A DNA stretch of 64,000 nucleotides from Kalmusia sp. IMI 367209 (Eukaryota; Ascomycota; Dothideomycetes; Pleosporales; Didymosphaeriaceae): the NCBI GenBank assembly GCA_027946365.1, contig JAPEUQ010000005.1:372001-436000 (forward strand), given 5' to 3'. Made by a program: the position numbers and the translations under genes. The notes below the pieces were generated by a model. The model worked only from the letters and a program-made list of their open reading frames with translations. It did not search any database and was not told the origin of the DNA. Numbering within the stretch: the first letter of the stretch is position 1; every line of letters starts with the position of its first letter. Below, piece after piece: positions 45,000-55,611 of this stretch.

Positions 45000-45331
45000 T
45001 GTCTGAGCTGCGTTTAGATGCTTTAGGCAATCACTTCGGGTTTAGAAAATTATATTATGTATTCCCCGGTTGGGTTTTGTAAGGTTGTATTTGGAGTCTA
45101 AATGCCTCTCATCCATAATCATTCTCAACAGATCATGAAGGGCAACGGCAATGAGAGTCAACAATGTACGCAGGTAGAATGCTAGGACTTTCTAGATTGC
45201 GCAATCAGGTGTATACCAAGCAGAACGCAAAAGATACCAAAATTAAGAACTTCTATAAATTTCTAATGCTCAAGTACTTACACAAATAAAAGCACGCTAA
45301 TGCGTCGCTCCAGGAGAAATCGTACCATTCC
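45000..45331. other. spacer, no gene recognised
   Basis: 332 bp, AT-rich, with leader and 3' sequence of the flanking minus-strand genes. Confidence 0.35.
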
Positions 45332-46078
45332 TCATTTCTTCAGCCTCAATTTTGCCAACGCCCTCAGTACAACATCTTCTAGCGAGAAATCTTCCCATAC
45401 CTTCTTCTTCACCGACTTTGTTCTTTTCACAGCTTTTCCTAGCACCAAGCTCTCTTCTGTAGGAGCCATTTCCTCATTACTGTACGGCCCGTGTGGTCTT
45501 GGGTTCAGCTTCGGATAGTAATTAAAGTCATCATCCCGGATGAACGGCAGCTCGAAGTCGTCGTTAAGCGTCTTTTTGTTTTCGACCTTTTCATTTGGCT
45601 CGAGCATATTATATACGACCCATGATGCGTCTCGGTAGGAGTAGGTGGAGCTGGAGCTGACTTGTGGGAGGTAACACTGGAAGGCAGCAAATTTGTCATC
45701 ATTGTGATTGCTCGACGCAGGGGTCTTAGACACATTGCTAACACTCCAACAATGACTCGTGGCATGGAGATTCTTTGCTAGGCGTATGGTTAGATTAGGC
45801 GGGGGGACATCAGCTGAACATGAGCTGCTAGGCTTGGCGTGCATATGCATCTCTGAACAGCTGTGCAAGAAGGCTTCTCGTGGATGCTTCTCGAGTGAAC
45901 ACGGTTGTGAAGGTGGGAAGTATTGGTGTTGATATCGGCGAAGATGCGATCGAAATAAAGAGGAAACCTACTTAATGAACATGCGGATGCAGATACAGTC
46001 TGTGTAGTTGAAGTAGAAATTAAGGTAGACGAGTTCTTGTAGGCGAGAGATCCGTCGACCTTGTGACAGAGCAGACAT
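45332..46078 (-). CDS. hypothetical protein, probably two exons, 211 residues
   Basis: The main exon is 45860-45332. A candidate first exon, 46078-45972, starts MSALSQGRR and joins in phase 2 through a 111-bp intron (GTAGGT donor, CACAG acceptor), giving 211 residues. Without it, the first ATG in the main exon is only a few codons in. The N-terminal half is Cys, His and Ser rich. The C-terminal half has an acidic segment (NDDFELPFIRDDDFNYYP) and a very basic end (AVKRTKSVKKKVWEDFSLED, LRLKK) that could be a nuclear signal. No known domain. Confidence 0.45.
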
Positions 46079-46403
46079 TCAGCACAAGAAAACAAAGAGA
46101 CCGCAAAGAACTTTGTTCATCGGGCAGGCCGAACATTAGCTTCTCGCTTTTGCTTTGAGGGACAAAGCGTGTAGGCAGCAGAGCTATCTCTGGAAAGATG
46201 CCTGTACAGACTTGGCATGAGGCTTCGGAGGGAAGCGGCCATCAAAGTATCAAAGAAAATATTTTTGCTATCACAACACTAGTCTATCGGATGCTTCATA
46301 TAGCTCTCACTATCCACACTTGATCTGGCAATACATCTATCTGAGATCCTTTTGCTCGTAGGTACTTCCACTTACGGATCTAAGTCTATTTAACTTCATG
46401 CGC
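46079..46403. other. spacer, no gene recognised
   Basis: 325 bp between two unrecognised minus-strand genes. Nothing is visible beyond leader and 3' sequence. Confidence 0.35.
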
Positions 46404-47144
46404 TCACAAGCCCCCTGATGTTTGACGGTCGTCTTTTTTCTTGAGCCTGCTCCTCATTCTGTTCTTCGACTTGAATGGAACCACTACTCGCCTGGATGGC
46501 GCCTTAAACTTTTTGACTAGACGAGCTCGAATCTGCGGTCGGGCCTCATTCCAGACTTCATTCCAGACTTCATGCTTACACTGTGCGTCCGTGCCCAGAG
46601 CCCACTGTAGAAATGCTAGAGACCTAGGATGCCTTAAGGGATCACATGCATATTCCCAATAACGCAGCGGATCATGAGTATATGCCAATGTGTGCGGATC
46701 GAAGAAGACGCCCTGAGCAAGGTCCTCGTACAATCCTCGTAGCGAGGAATGATGAGAGATCATGCTAAAGACGGACGCGCGGTTTGACCGAAGTACTGGT
46801 CTGTATGGCCTAGTGTCAACAGGCTGGTCCGCATTAAGACGACTGGCACGACGCTCTTTACGCCGTGACACAACGTCTATGATGCGGATCTCACTTGGAC
46901 GCACCGCGCGCATGGAAAGCCGTTGGGCGGTTTTGGCTTGTAGACTGGAGTGGGACCCGGAGGATCGGTACCCAAGGTACCATTTTCGAGGGTCATCGTT
47001 GCAACAATCAGACCGTGTACTGTTAGGTTCAACCGTGCGCGAATGGTTTTGACTCACGATGAGATGAGTATCGGTTTGCCGCTCGGTGGAGCTGGATCCA
47101 GAAGGCCGATACGCAAAGGACCATGTTCGAGGAACCGAAGACAT
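46404..47144 (-). CDS. hypothetical protein with internal repeats, 246 residues
   Basis: Single exon from the ATG at 47144. The N-terminus carries two related blocks, PRTWSFAYRPSGSSS and PRKWYLGYRSSGSHSS (residues about 5-19 and 51-66). The middle is Arg-rich. A more ordered segment (LYEDLAQGVFFDPHTLAYTH and WEYACDPLRHPRSLAFLQWA) is followed by a perfect 12-bp tandem repeat encoding VWNE twice. The C-terminus is strongly basic (KNRMRSRLKKKDDR), consistent with nuclear or nucleic-acid association. No known domain or signal peptide. A short GTGAGT...AACAG segment at 47058-47021 would frameshift the protein, so it is not treated as an intron. Confidence 0.5.
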   Translation of the reverse strand: MSSVPRTWSFAYRPSGSSSTERQTDTHLIVSQNHSRTVEPNSTRSDCCNDDPRKWYLGYRSSGSHSSLQAKTAQRLSMRAVRPSEIRIIDVVSRRKERRASRLNADQPVDTRPYRPVLRSNRASVFSMISHHSSLRGLYEDLAQGVFFDPHTLAYTHDPLRYWEYACDPLRHPRSLAFLQWALGTDAQCKHEVWNEVWNEARPQIRARLVKKFKAPSRRVVVPFKSKNRMRSRLKKKDDRQTSGGL

Positions 47145-47508
47145 TGCTTAGCTTTTTTTCTTGATTGATTATAGAAGTTTCGATGCGACTGTCGCCCTTT
47201 TTGAATGCGGAGGTCTGCATTGTGCATTTACGATATTTTTTGTAATGATTACTTGAAATTTTGATAGATTACTTAGATTTGGTATGATTCACGATCAAAT
47301 ACGGGATGCCATCAATGGGTACTGTACGCAGAGAAGACTGGTGGTGTTCCGAAGATAGTGCGACTACATATTACTAGGAGTATCTGAATCGCTCATCAGG
47401 GTATAGATCCTGTACGTGCAAAATACAATACTAGAACAAATGCCCGTGGGTATCATGTAGTCTGAATCTTCTGAGGACACATACACAAGATCCTATTCAC
47501 TGCTCCTT
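47145..47508. other. spacer, no gene recognised
   Basis: 364 bp between the preceding hypothetical gene and the 3' end of the pepsin-like gene. Confidence 0.35.
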
Positions 47509-49236
47509 TCAAGTATCACGCTCGTGAAACCTCCCCGACAATGGGCTGACCACTGACTGTCGCCCATCATCACTGACCTGACTCTCTACGCCACTTATCC
47601 CCGTACTACCGTCCACGCCGACTCCTTCTCGCGACCGATATGACACGTACTCGTCCACGGTGACCTCCTCAAATCTCGGTCGCATTGTCGATACCGGCGT
47701 CTCCAGCTCCTGCGGTATGATGTTAACGCTTACGCATGGCTTTTCGTACACCGGACCTGCCAGCTCCGCGCGTGGTGTACCGCTCAGCTCCTGAGGACCG
47801 CTCAATTTACGTGGAGCGGTTGGCGCGACGGCTGACGACGCAGCTTCGGATATTGGCCTGCCACCGAGCTCGGAGGGGTTTTTATGAGCCGAACGTCGTC
47901 GGCGACGGCGGTAAAAAAGATACACGAAGGCAGTGAGAATGGCAAAGGCGATGCAGGCAATTGCTATGCCTGCTTTCGCGGCTGTGCTTAATCTTGAATT
48001 GGAGGTGGCGGAAGAGAAGCCTGGAGGGTAAATGGTGAGGATGTTGGCAGATGGGAGGGGATCTGTGAAGGCAGCTTGTGCGAGGGTGAAGTTTGCGCGT
48101 TCATAGTCTACTATGAGGTATGCTTCTTGTAACATTGTGCGCCCGAGGGTGTACTGTGAATCGTTTGCCGCCCGTCGTATCGGGAAGTAGCGTGTTGCAT
48201 TTTCATAGTAGGGATATGAAGCTTGGAGATCGAAGGCTGAATAGGGTAGGACTATGTTTGAGAAATTCGTTGCTGCGCCTTCGAGCGAATCGATGAGTTT
48301 GATGGTTATAGAAGGGTTCCGCGCTTGTAGTTGATCGCGCATGGTGCTATTTATCAAGTAAAGATCGGTTTGTGAGTCGTATGTTAACCCAAAAGCTTCC
48401 TCGAACGCATCGCATATGTCGCGAGGGAGCCAGAGGTGTGGCACTGTGGAATCGATGAGAGAAAAGTGTGCACTAGAGGATAACGACTGGGTGCCTTTCA
48501 GCGTGTCGGTCGCTATTATTGAGTCCACGCCTACAGTAAGCAAGCGTGAGGGGTCTGTTGAGAATGAGAAAGAGAAGTCGTTTGCGTTCGGTCTGAAGCG
48601 CGTAGGGTCGTAGCCGCCGAGGATAAGCTGCCCGACGACAGACTTGAGACGGTATTTCGCGCCTGCTGTGTAGGAGAAGGATATACTCGGTATGTTGCTA
48701 GTGTTTCGCAATTGGTAGATGAGGGGTTCGTTTGATGCGCTCTGGCTTGAAAACTTCGACTCGGTGACACCTAGCGGAATGTGGCCAAGGTAGTACGCCA
48801 TATCCGCGACACCTCCTACCACCTGCTTGTCCAAAGATAGCTCACCACTATCACCTACGGGTCCCAGTGCCACCTTGTCATATCCAAACAGCCCTCGAGA
48901 AGTATAATTCAAGCCATCTTCCAGGTCTATATCATACTGCCCAATCATGGACCATGTATCCGACTCGTTGGCGAGGAAGCCAGGACTTTGTGCGCTGTTG
49001 AACACTTGCGCTCCACGAAGATTTGCGCAATCTGGAGGATCGATATCGGACTGGCATCCACCCGGTACTACCGTGAACGTCTGCCCACTCCGTGTTGAAG
49101 CGAGCACGCGAAACTCCTGGGCAGGTGTGCCAATACTGATTTTGAATGTACTCCAGCTACCATCGTTACCGTCGAATTGTTGAGAGGGTGGGACTTCGTA
49201 TGGCTCGGTCGAGGTTTGTCTAGGGACAAGGTGCAT
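47509..49236 (-). CDS. pepsin-fold (A1 family) membrane protein, catalytically degenerate
   Basis: The main exon from the ATG at 49236 encodes 575 residues. A peptidase A1 fold fills about residues 10-395, beginning with the paired-strand segment GSWSTFKISIGTPAQEFRVL. The first catalytic motif, normally DTG(S/T), reads STRSGQ, while the second is LIDSTVPHLW with Asp kept. With only one Asp the enzyme should not cleave peptides. Several N-glycosylation sites are present (NYTS, NTSN, NATR, NFTL). One membrane helix (AAKAGIAIACIAFAILTAF, about 425-450) is followed by RRRRRR and a disordered cytoplasmic tail. A likely first exon at 49345-49292 would encode a signal peptide (MKTCIFASI, then STLTLAPT) and splice in phase (55-bp intron 49291-49237), but its tenth codon is TGA. 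Otherwise the protein starts at MHLVPRQ without a signal. Confidence 0.78.
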   Translation of the reverse strand: MHLVPRQTSTEPYEVPPSQQFDGNDGSWSTFKISIGTPAQEFRVLASTRSGQTFTVVPGGCQSDIDPPDCANLRGAQVFNSAQSPGFLANESDTWSMIGQYDIDLEDGLNYTSRGLFGYDKVALGPVGDSGELSLDKQVVGGVADMAYYLGHIPLGVTESKFSSQSASNEPLIYQLRNTSNIPSISFSYTAGAKYRLKSVVGQLILGGYDPTRFRPNANDFSFSFSTDPSRLLTVGVDSIIATDTLKGTQSLSSSAHFSLIDSTVPHLWLPRDICDAFEEAFGLTYDSQTDLYLINSTMRDQLQARNPSITIKLIDSLEGAATNFSNIVLPYSAFDLQASYPYYENATRYFPIRRAANDSQYTLGRTMLQEAYLIVDYERANFTLAQAAFTDPLPSANILTIYPPGFSSATSNSRLSTAAKAGIAIACIAFAILTAFVYLFYRRRRRRSAHKNPSELGGRPISEAASSAVAPTAPRKLSGPQELSGTPRAELAGPVYEKPCVSVNIIPQELETPVSTMRPRFEEVTVDEYVSYRSREGVGVDGSTGISGVESQVSDDGRQSVVSPLSGRFHERDT

Positions 49237-49345
49237 CTTGTGCACATGCAGCCGGCAACCAGATGAATACGAGAGGTGGGGTATCGAATACGGTTGGTGC
49301 AAGCGTCAGGGTGGATCAGATCGAGGCGAATATGCACGTCTTCAT

Positions 49346-50393
49346 GGCTTTGAGTTCAATTACGGTTGTGGGATATACGTCCGACGTCTCATCTCCACAC
49401 TTGAACCAGACGGCAAGTTGGCGCTGAAGTAAAGGTCACACAAGAGTTCGTGTTGGATGGCGCGTGAGGACCCGGGGAGGATTCGCCGTTTTCGACGATC
49501 TCTTGTGGTGGTCACTCGGACCACGAAACGGGGGCCAGGTCTTGCAAGGGTTACGAGGCAATTCCGACATGATTTGATAGCAGTCATGCAAGTTGAGCTG
49601 AATACGAGGTTGCAGAAACTAGTGTCTTGTCTCAATCCACACTGGACCAATCGGAATTTATCGTTCAGGACGGAGCTTCTCCTTTTTCCCACCACCGACC
49701 AACGGCTTTGCGACCGCCTTGTCATTTGGGACTATTGATCGTGATACCACGGTACCGGCTGCGAATTTGCTTGTCGTTGAGCTCCGCAGCCTCTGCTTCC
49801 ACTTTTCGTGGGGACTGGGCCCAGCCGGCAATCCTGCTTTCTTCGCCTAAATCCTTCGCGCGACCAGGACGTTAGCCCTGAGTAGTAAGCTCCCTTGAAG
49901 CTCAATCTCGTGCATCTTCGACCTGCTGGAAATGGGCGATGCTCCATCACACCATGTGAACAAGGGTATCCTTGGCCCCTCAGCCTTGCCCCAACGGGCG
50001 TCGTTGTCGCTAGAGAAAGGTTCTGTCACTTTGGGTTGGCTGTACCGCAGAGTCGGGGTTAAGGCTGTATAGGACCACTTGGGCGGACAAGTCACCGTGA
50101 AAATTTTGAGCTTGTTGTGTCCGTCAATAGTTTCACCCATGGCATCACGCGAACCGTCTGGGCATCTCTTCAGCCCGTTAGCACGGCCACACTAATGGTG
50201 ACCTTCATTGGATGTTTATGCGTGCGAACGACACAATGATCGGCACAGGGTTCGTGTACCTATAGCGGCGCCGCCCCCAGCAGTCTGGCGCAACACGCGG
50301 TCTATTATTCCTTCGTTTCCACCGTCTTCCCGCGTCGTTCGACGTGCGACTGCTCACTCGTTTCGTGGTCGCTCGTTTTGCACACAGCTCTGG
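49346..50393. promoter_or_regulatory. divergent region between two surface-protein genes
   Basis: About 1.05 kb separating the pepsin-like gene (minus) and the GPI-type repeat protein (plus). Short frames on both strands (for example 49847-50140, minus) have no domain. Both flanking products are predicted cell-surface proteins, so shared regulation is possible. Confidence 0.35.
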
Positions 50394-52677
50394 ATGATGC
50401 GGACTCTCCCGCTGTTCGGCGTTGCTGGTTTAGCAGCGTGCGCGCGGGCTACGCCATACGAGAGAAGATGTGAGTGCTGGGAACAATGTCCGTCCGGAAT
50501 CCAGTCAGATGCTAATGAAGTACAGATTGTGGGTCGATCCTTTACTCGATCTCGTATTCGTGTTAACAAGTATAGACAACTCTTCGTTACCCATTCCTAC
50601 GAGGTCCACACAAAGCTTTCCTTCGCCACCTCCAGGTTTATCGGTCACTGCGACACCTCCTGCGACTCTCTCTGCACCCATCAGCTCAAATGGACCCACT
50701 ACAGCCATATGCACAGGATGTGTCATCGAGGCGTACGACCTTCTTCTTTATGCATTCAATGAAGAAGACTATTCTACATGGACTAGTTTAGTCGTGACAC
50801 AAACAATCCTTACCAAGGCTATCAGTTACTTTACAGGAACACCAGCCGTACTTCAAACCGTCGTCACAGAAGTGAAGACCCTCGAGCAGACGACAACAGT
50901 GAAAGGGGCAATGAATGAACTCATCACTCACACTACACCAGTCTTCACCATCGAACCTACTCCGGGCGTTGAACTTGAAGTACCCGCGGGAACATATTTC
51001 CTCTATCAATCTATCTATGGCGGGCTTGACCACATTCTTTCTGTGCCCACGGAGCCGGTCTATATTACTGAGCCAGCATACGTGACCTGGAATTTGCTCG
51101 AGAGAAGATGGACGGAACCGACATGTACGGCAGCTGTGCAGTGGCTTCCAGACGTCATGCCGACGCGTACTAAGGACTGGCTACATTTTATTCATAGTGT
51201 TACTGGCACTATTCCCAATATAGACGGCATAACACCAGAACCACTGCCTCCCGCATTGATTAACTATTTGAACCAAGAGCCGAGAGCCAAATCCATATTC
51301 CGCGGATCCAATCTCGCTACATGCACTCTAGTGACACAACCTCAACCAAGTAGAACTGTAGGAGAGACTGCAGCACCGATAACGAATATACCTGGAATAT
51401 CATCTATGCCGTCAGAACCGTCAGAACCGACAGAACGTCCGCCAGACCCTTTCGAATCTACTACTATGACGTCTGACACGTCTACCTATATCCGAACCAC
51501 ATACCAGTCCACATCGACTCACATTACGGTGCAAGGCTGTCTTAGATGCGATACGCCATATCAACGCCCTCCAGTGCCAACTCGAAAACCGGACACCCTA
51601 TACCCTGGGAAAGATCATCCCGCACAATCAACGAAACCGGGCCAATCAAACAATGAGCAGTCTGGACCCGGTCAAAGTGTGCTCGTCGGAGATGACCTGC
51701 TTCCGGTACATCCGGCAAAGCCAGTGAAACCAGGAGACGCGAATGGTCCAGGCCAGAACGTCGTTATTGGCAGCAAGACCTTGACACCGGGTCAAACTAC
51801 AACAATAAACAATGTTCCAGTCGCTGTCCCGATCGCAGGTGGTGGATCCATCATCGTGGTCGGCACAAACACACATCAAATCTTACCCACTGGTCCACCT
51901 ATCCTTTCTGTTGGAGATGCTACTTTGGCCGCAAATTCACAAGGACAATTCATCATCGGATCGGAGACCCTCTCTCCAGGAGGAACCGCAATTATAGTAA
52001 ATGGATATACGTTGAGTTTAGGCTCGGATGGCAACATTGCAGTTGTGAACGGTGTAACTCAGACGCTCGCAAACGCACAGTACCATACCAGAGTACCTGT
52101 CTTAACAGTCGGTGGGCAAGAAATCACCGCAACGGTGGTGGATGGGACGACTGAATTCATCATTGGACCCGGACAAACACTGCTTCCTGGAACTTCCCTC
52201 ATAATCTCAGGAAAGACCTACTCTATGCCCTCGGATGCATCCGGATTAGTCCTCGTTATAGATGGTGTTACATCAACGCTCGGTCTAGGGATACTGACTG
52301 CAGCACCGGATATTACGATAGCTGGCAGTACCTACTCAGCAACTGTCCGGGATGGAACAACAGAGTATGTTATGGGTCCAGGTACAACGCTCAGACCGGG
52401 CGATACTGTGACCATCTCTGGAATAACTTACTCCTTGGATGGTCTAGGCACAGCTCTAGTGATCGATGGACATACTAGCACCTTTTCGAAGGTACCTGCA
52501 AGCAACAGCGCTACACCGACCAGGTCCGCATCGTCCACTCAAGCTCCTGGTGAATTCGTCGAGAGCGAAGCCAGTGTTTCTAGCAAAGGAAGTGGAGTAT
52601 CTTCAAGAGGAGGTATGGACAAGTGGATCGAGGGCTTACTCATAGGTCTGGCAGGCTACATTATGACGATCATATGA
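50394..52677 (+). CDS. GPI-type repeat cell-surface protein, 725 residues
   Basis: Exons 50394-50469 and 50576-52677, phase 1. The 106-bp intron has a GTGAGT donor and uses the TATAG acceptor at 50575. An earlier TACAG would force a stop. The signal peptide MMRTLPLFGVAGLAACARA is in exon 1 (a second ATG at 50397 is equally usable). Residues 25-330 are Thr/Pro-rich with conserved-looking Cys (AICTGCVIEAYDLL). A Pro-rich linker follows, then four degenerate repeats of about 60 residues. Their shared core is a strand-rich pattern like DGTTEFIIGPGQTLLPGT ending in IDGVTSTL. The Ser-rich end and the terminal hydrophobic segment GLLIGLAGYIMTII fit a GPI-anchor signal. This repeat type is common in fungal wall or adhesion proteins. 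Ligand and role are unknown. Confidence 0.82.
51748..52488 (+). repeat. four degenerate repeats in the GPI-type protein
   Basis: Units start near 51748, 51895, 52095 and 52306. Each encodes a short variant of V-x-GSxT/E-x-LxPGxT-x-I-x-V-x-G followed by a strand ending in G-V-T-x-T-L. The last two are most alike and share DGTTE and GPG-T-L-PG. Identity is low at DNA level, so the expansion is old. Confidence 0.55.
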
Positions 52678-53450
52678 GGAGATTTTTTACCTTTACGACT
52701 CTTGCATTTAGCGCGGCGTTTGGGTTGGCATTTGGAAAAGCTGCATGACGGCTTGAAGGGATACCCATATGTACAATGGAGGCTATTGTTTAGTATTGAA
52801 GCCTGACAGTATTGGCCTCAGAAAGCTGGTACACAATATAGATACATCTACAATTCAGAATTCGTATCCAAATGCAAGTTCCCCCAAGGTTCTCCTGGGA
52901 TCTTGAATCGATTAGAAGGCATTGTAAGTACCTATACACACATTCGTGAGGTCTAAACAAACGTTATGCATAGAGTTGCAAGAATCGAAATGTCGACGTT
53001 TGCATTGATTGAATTATCTTAGGGTGATACACATTGTAAAACTATTGATCGAATAATACTAGGTGTTTGATGGATTCTTGACGGGGCACCAAAATTGGGA
53101 AACACTTTTCATAAGTACTCTGATTCATGCCAACCGAAGGCTAATCCAGGCTCGGTATTATCACGTGAATCTGTAGAATGGGTATCTTGTTGACAAGATT
53201 GCCAGGTGGAAAACACTCCAAATTTGCGCCATACTATCGAGACTCTTTACAATTCTTCCAAAAGTACACAACACTCTCTATTCCTTGCCAATCGTTACGA
53301 AAGCCGCCACGCAAACCAGCCTCGTAGCAATGACGTATTTATACCCTAATGCCCACCCACCCGCCAGCCTTCCACTCTTCGTACCACTTCCCCGCGCTAC
53401 CAGACCACCACTTCTCCGGAGGAAAACTCCCCTTTTAACAATCAAACAAA
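52678..53450. other. spacer, no gene recognised
   Basis: 773 bp. The 3' region of the repeat protein is followed by the promoter of the small gene at 53451. A CACGTG palindrome lies at 53162-53167, and a C/A-rich leader precedes the start. Confidence 0.35.
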
Positions 53451-53999
53451 ATGGCATCTACCATGGATAAGCTCAAAGACAAATTGCACATCCGTCGCAA
53501 ATCCCAATCCGAGGATGAACCCGCGGCGGGATCTCACGCTAGCGATGGTACGTATGACGCAACACCGGCCTATCTATTTTCAGGGTGTCGCACCGACGCA
53601 ATGCCCTTGTACGGTGCGATAACGACTATCCGAGCGCGGAGAGTCGATGTTTGGGAGGTGTGGCGCGGTAACGCTGTGGCTAATTGCTTTGTTTAGTTCA
53701 TCGTGAGAGCTTCGATGCGGAGTTAGCAGCCATTCCTCCCGAGGAGCGCGAGGCATATCTAAAGGAGTTTGAGGAGGCAGACCGTGCCGGTGAGCCGAAG
53801 AAAGGAAGTCTGATTGATAGATGTGAGCGAGTCCAGAGTTACTTGGTGGCTCCTGCTTGTTGTTAAGAGTGTTTACTGACATGTGTGTGTGTGTGTGCTT
53901 CTAGTGATTGCCAGGGGCAATAAGAGAACTGAAGAACAGCTTGCTCAGGAAGCGAAAGAAAGGGAGGCATCGAGGGCGAATGATGGCGTTGTTCGCTAG
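53451..53999 (+). CDS. small conserved-looking helical protein, 105 residues
   Basis: Exons 53451-53547, 53697-53822 and 53905-53999 join in phase 1 at both junctions. Introns of 149 and 82 bp are GT-AG, and the second contains a TG microsatellite just before its acceptor. The start MASTMDKLKDKLHIRRKS looks like a short amphipathic basic helix. The middle exon encodes a very regular helical segment with acidic and basic pairs (PPEEREAYLKEFEEADR). The last exon is also helical (GNKRTEEQLAQEAKEREASR). There is no signal peptide or membrane segment. I do not recognise a named family. The clean three-exon structure and charge periodicity support a real gene. Confidence 0.75.
53882..53897 (+). repeat. 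TG microsatellite inside intron 2 of the small gene
   Basis: Eight TG units end seven bases before the CTAG acceptor at 53901-53904 and overlap the polypyrimidine position of the intron. Confidence 0.7.
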
Positions 54000-55001
54000 G
54001 TCGTCTTGTACATTGAGATATAAAATGTGGGAGCCGTAGATACTGTACAAAGGCAAAGGTCGAGAGACAAATCACAGGCCCATTCAGCCCAAGTCACATA
54101 AAAAACACGCGGTATATACAAAATATTCAGTCCCAGGACTATATCGTCACCACACCCTATGAATTTAGATTCGAAGATGAGTGCTCTACTACTTTCAACG
54201 GATCATTCGCAACTCGTCCACGAGTTAAGCTCGCACATCCGAGGTCCCAAAATTTTCATTCAGAGGCTGCCTCCTTTGCTAAATATATTCTGCAATAGTT
54301 AGATTAATGATGCGCTGTCAATCATTCCGCCTAGCATTCCCTTCACCCAGTAGCCCTTCCTACTATGCAGAATGTAATCAAAGCTTCTTCATTGCATCCT
54401 CGCCTATGGAAAGCCATCATGGCCAATCATACCATTGACAATCATCGTTGCATATACAACACTTATTGGATATAGCAGTAATTTTCTTTTGCTTCGATAT
54501 GAGTGACATACAGTCCAATCACGCCCCAGCCACTTTGCTCACGCTCATTCAGCTCAGCTTTCACCCTCTCAATGTGCAACATACCACATAAGTTGTATAG
54601 CATCCGTGTCGTTATCAAAGTTGCAAAGGCCTTATGATAAAGCACCATCAAATGGAACCCGACAGTATCTATTAACCTTTAGACGCAGATCGAGCCGAAC
54701 GTTCGCATCGAGTCCCGCCTACAGTCTCACTAGGCATACACGTTAAATTTATCGCGCTCTCCTTCGTCTAGAGTAATGCTTTATCACTACGTCTATCACA
54801 CTGAACGGATTAACAAAATAGATTACCGTGATTCTCGAATCAGCTGTTCGTCATGTAAGGAGGCACAATCACGTTGAGCGAGGCAGCCAGGGGGCACAAT
54901 TTCATGAGAAGAATTCATGAAGAGGCCGAGTTTGGATACATTCTATATGCACAGACTTTGCCTGGACTTGTCTCTTGTAATTGAACGTATATGTGACCAT
55001 A
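54000..55001. other. spacer between convergent genes, no gene recognised
   Basis: 1.0 kb. AT-rich, with only short frames that lack domains. Confidence 0.35.
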
Positions 55002-55611
55002 TCAACATAGACACGGCAAATGTATGGTCTGGTAGTTACTACAAGTCTTCCCACTGGGCGTCTCCGACCCTGTCTGCAGATACAGGTCGTAATACCCACT
55101 CTCTGTAGATTTGCAAGCTAGGAAATTCAGCTCTGCGTTACAATTAGTCACGCCCGTCAACCAAAGAATTGTTTCCTTCTGAACCACTTACGTCTCCCGT
55201 AACTACTGCCCTGCGTCGTAATAATCGTATCCCCCTCCAAACCCCACGCCGTGGTATCCCCGGTCGTCCCCCAAACCAACGGCTTATAGCTCGTGCTCGC
55301 GGTTTGAATGTTAAGGTACTGGCTTGTCTTCTTGCTCTGAATTGTGCTTCCGATTGTAAATTCGTCGGCACTGGCTTCAGGTCCCTAGGACGGGGGTCGA
55401 AGCTGATGCATACATATCGTCAACATTGACCAAGATGAAGGATAAAGGAAGAGAGAAACATACCATTCTTGGGGTTCGCTTGGAGGTACAAGTGGTAGAT
55501 AGGGTCCGAGACGCCACGAATTTTGCCTACGGTCGCAGCTGCTGCATTTGACACTGGGGCTGCGAGCGCATATTGAGCGATGAGCAATACTGGTGCGAAG
55601 AAGCGCAACAT
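55002..55611 (-). CDS. small secreted protein, 153 residues
   Basis: Minus-strand exons 55611-55464, 55374-55192 and 55132-55002 (introns of 89 and 59 bp) encode 153 residues. The signal peptide MLRFFAPVLLIAQYALA is clear. The mature protein looks beta-rich, with alternating polar and hydrophobic residues (DEFTIGSTIQSKKTSQYLNI, TTGDTTAWGLEGDTI). It ends in a Cys-containing segment (NFLACKSTESGYYDLYLQTG then GKTCSNYQTIHLPCLC). Four Cys lie in the last 50 residues. The first intron was closed at the GAAG acceptor because this keeps the frame. An acceptor 26 bp earlier (ATCAG) would encode ASTPVLG but then run into a stop. Family unknown; size, secretion and Cys content are effector-like. Confidence 0.7.

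Noticed and set aside
47021..47058. possible 38-bp intron (GTGAGT...AACAG) in the 246-residue hypothetical gene
   Set aside because: It is too short and its removal creates an immediate stop, whereas the unspliced frame is open.
50470..50526. shorter intron for the GPI-type gene ending at the TACAG acceptor
   Set aside because: It leads to a stop after about 13 codons. Only the TATAG acceptor at 50575 keeps the 700-codon frame.
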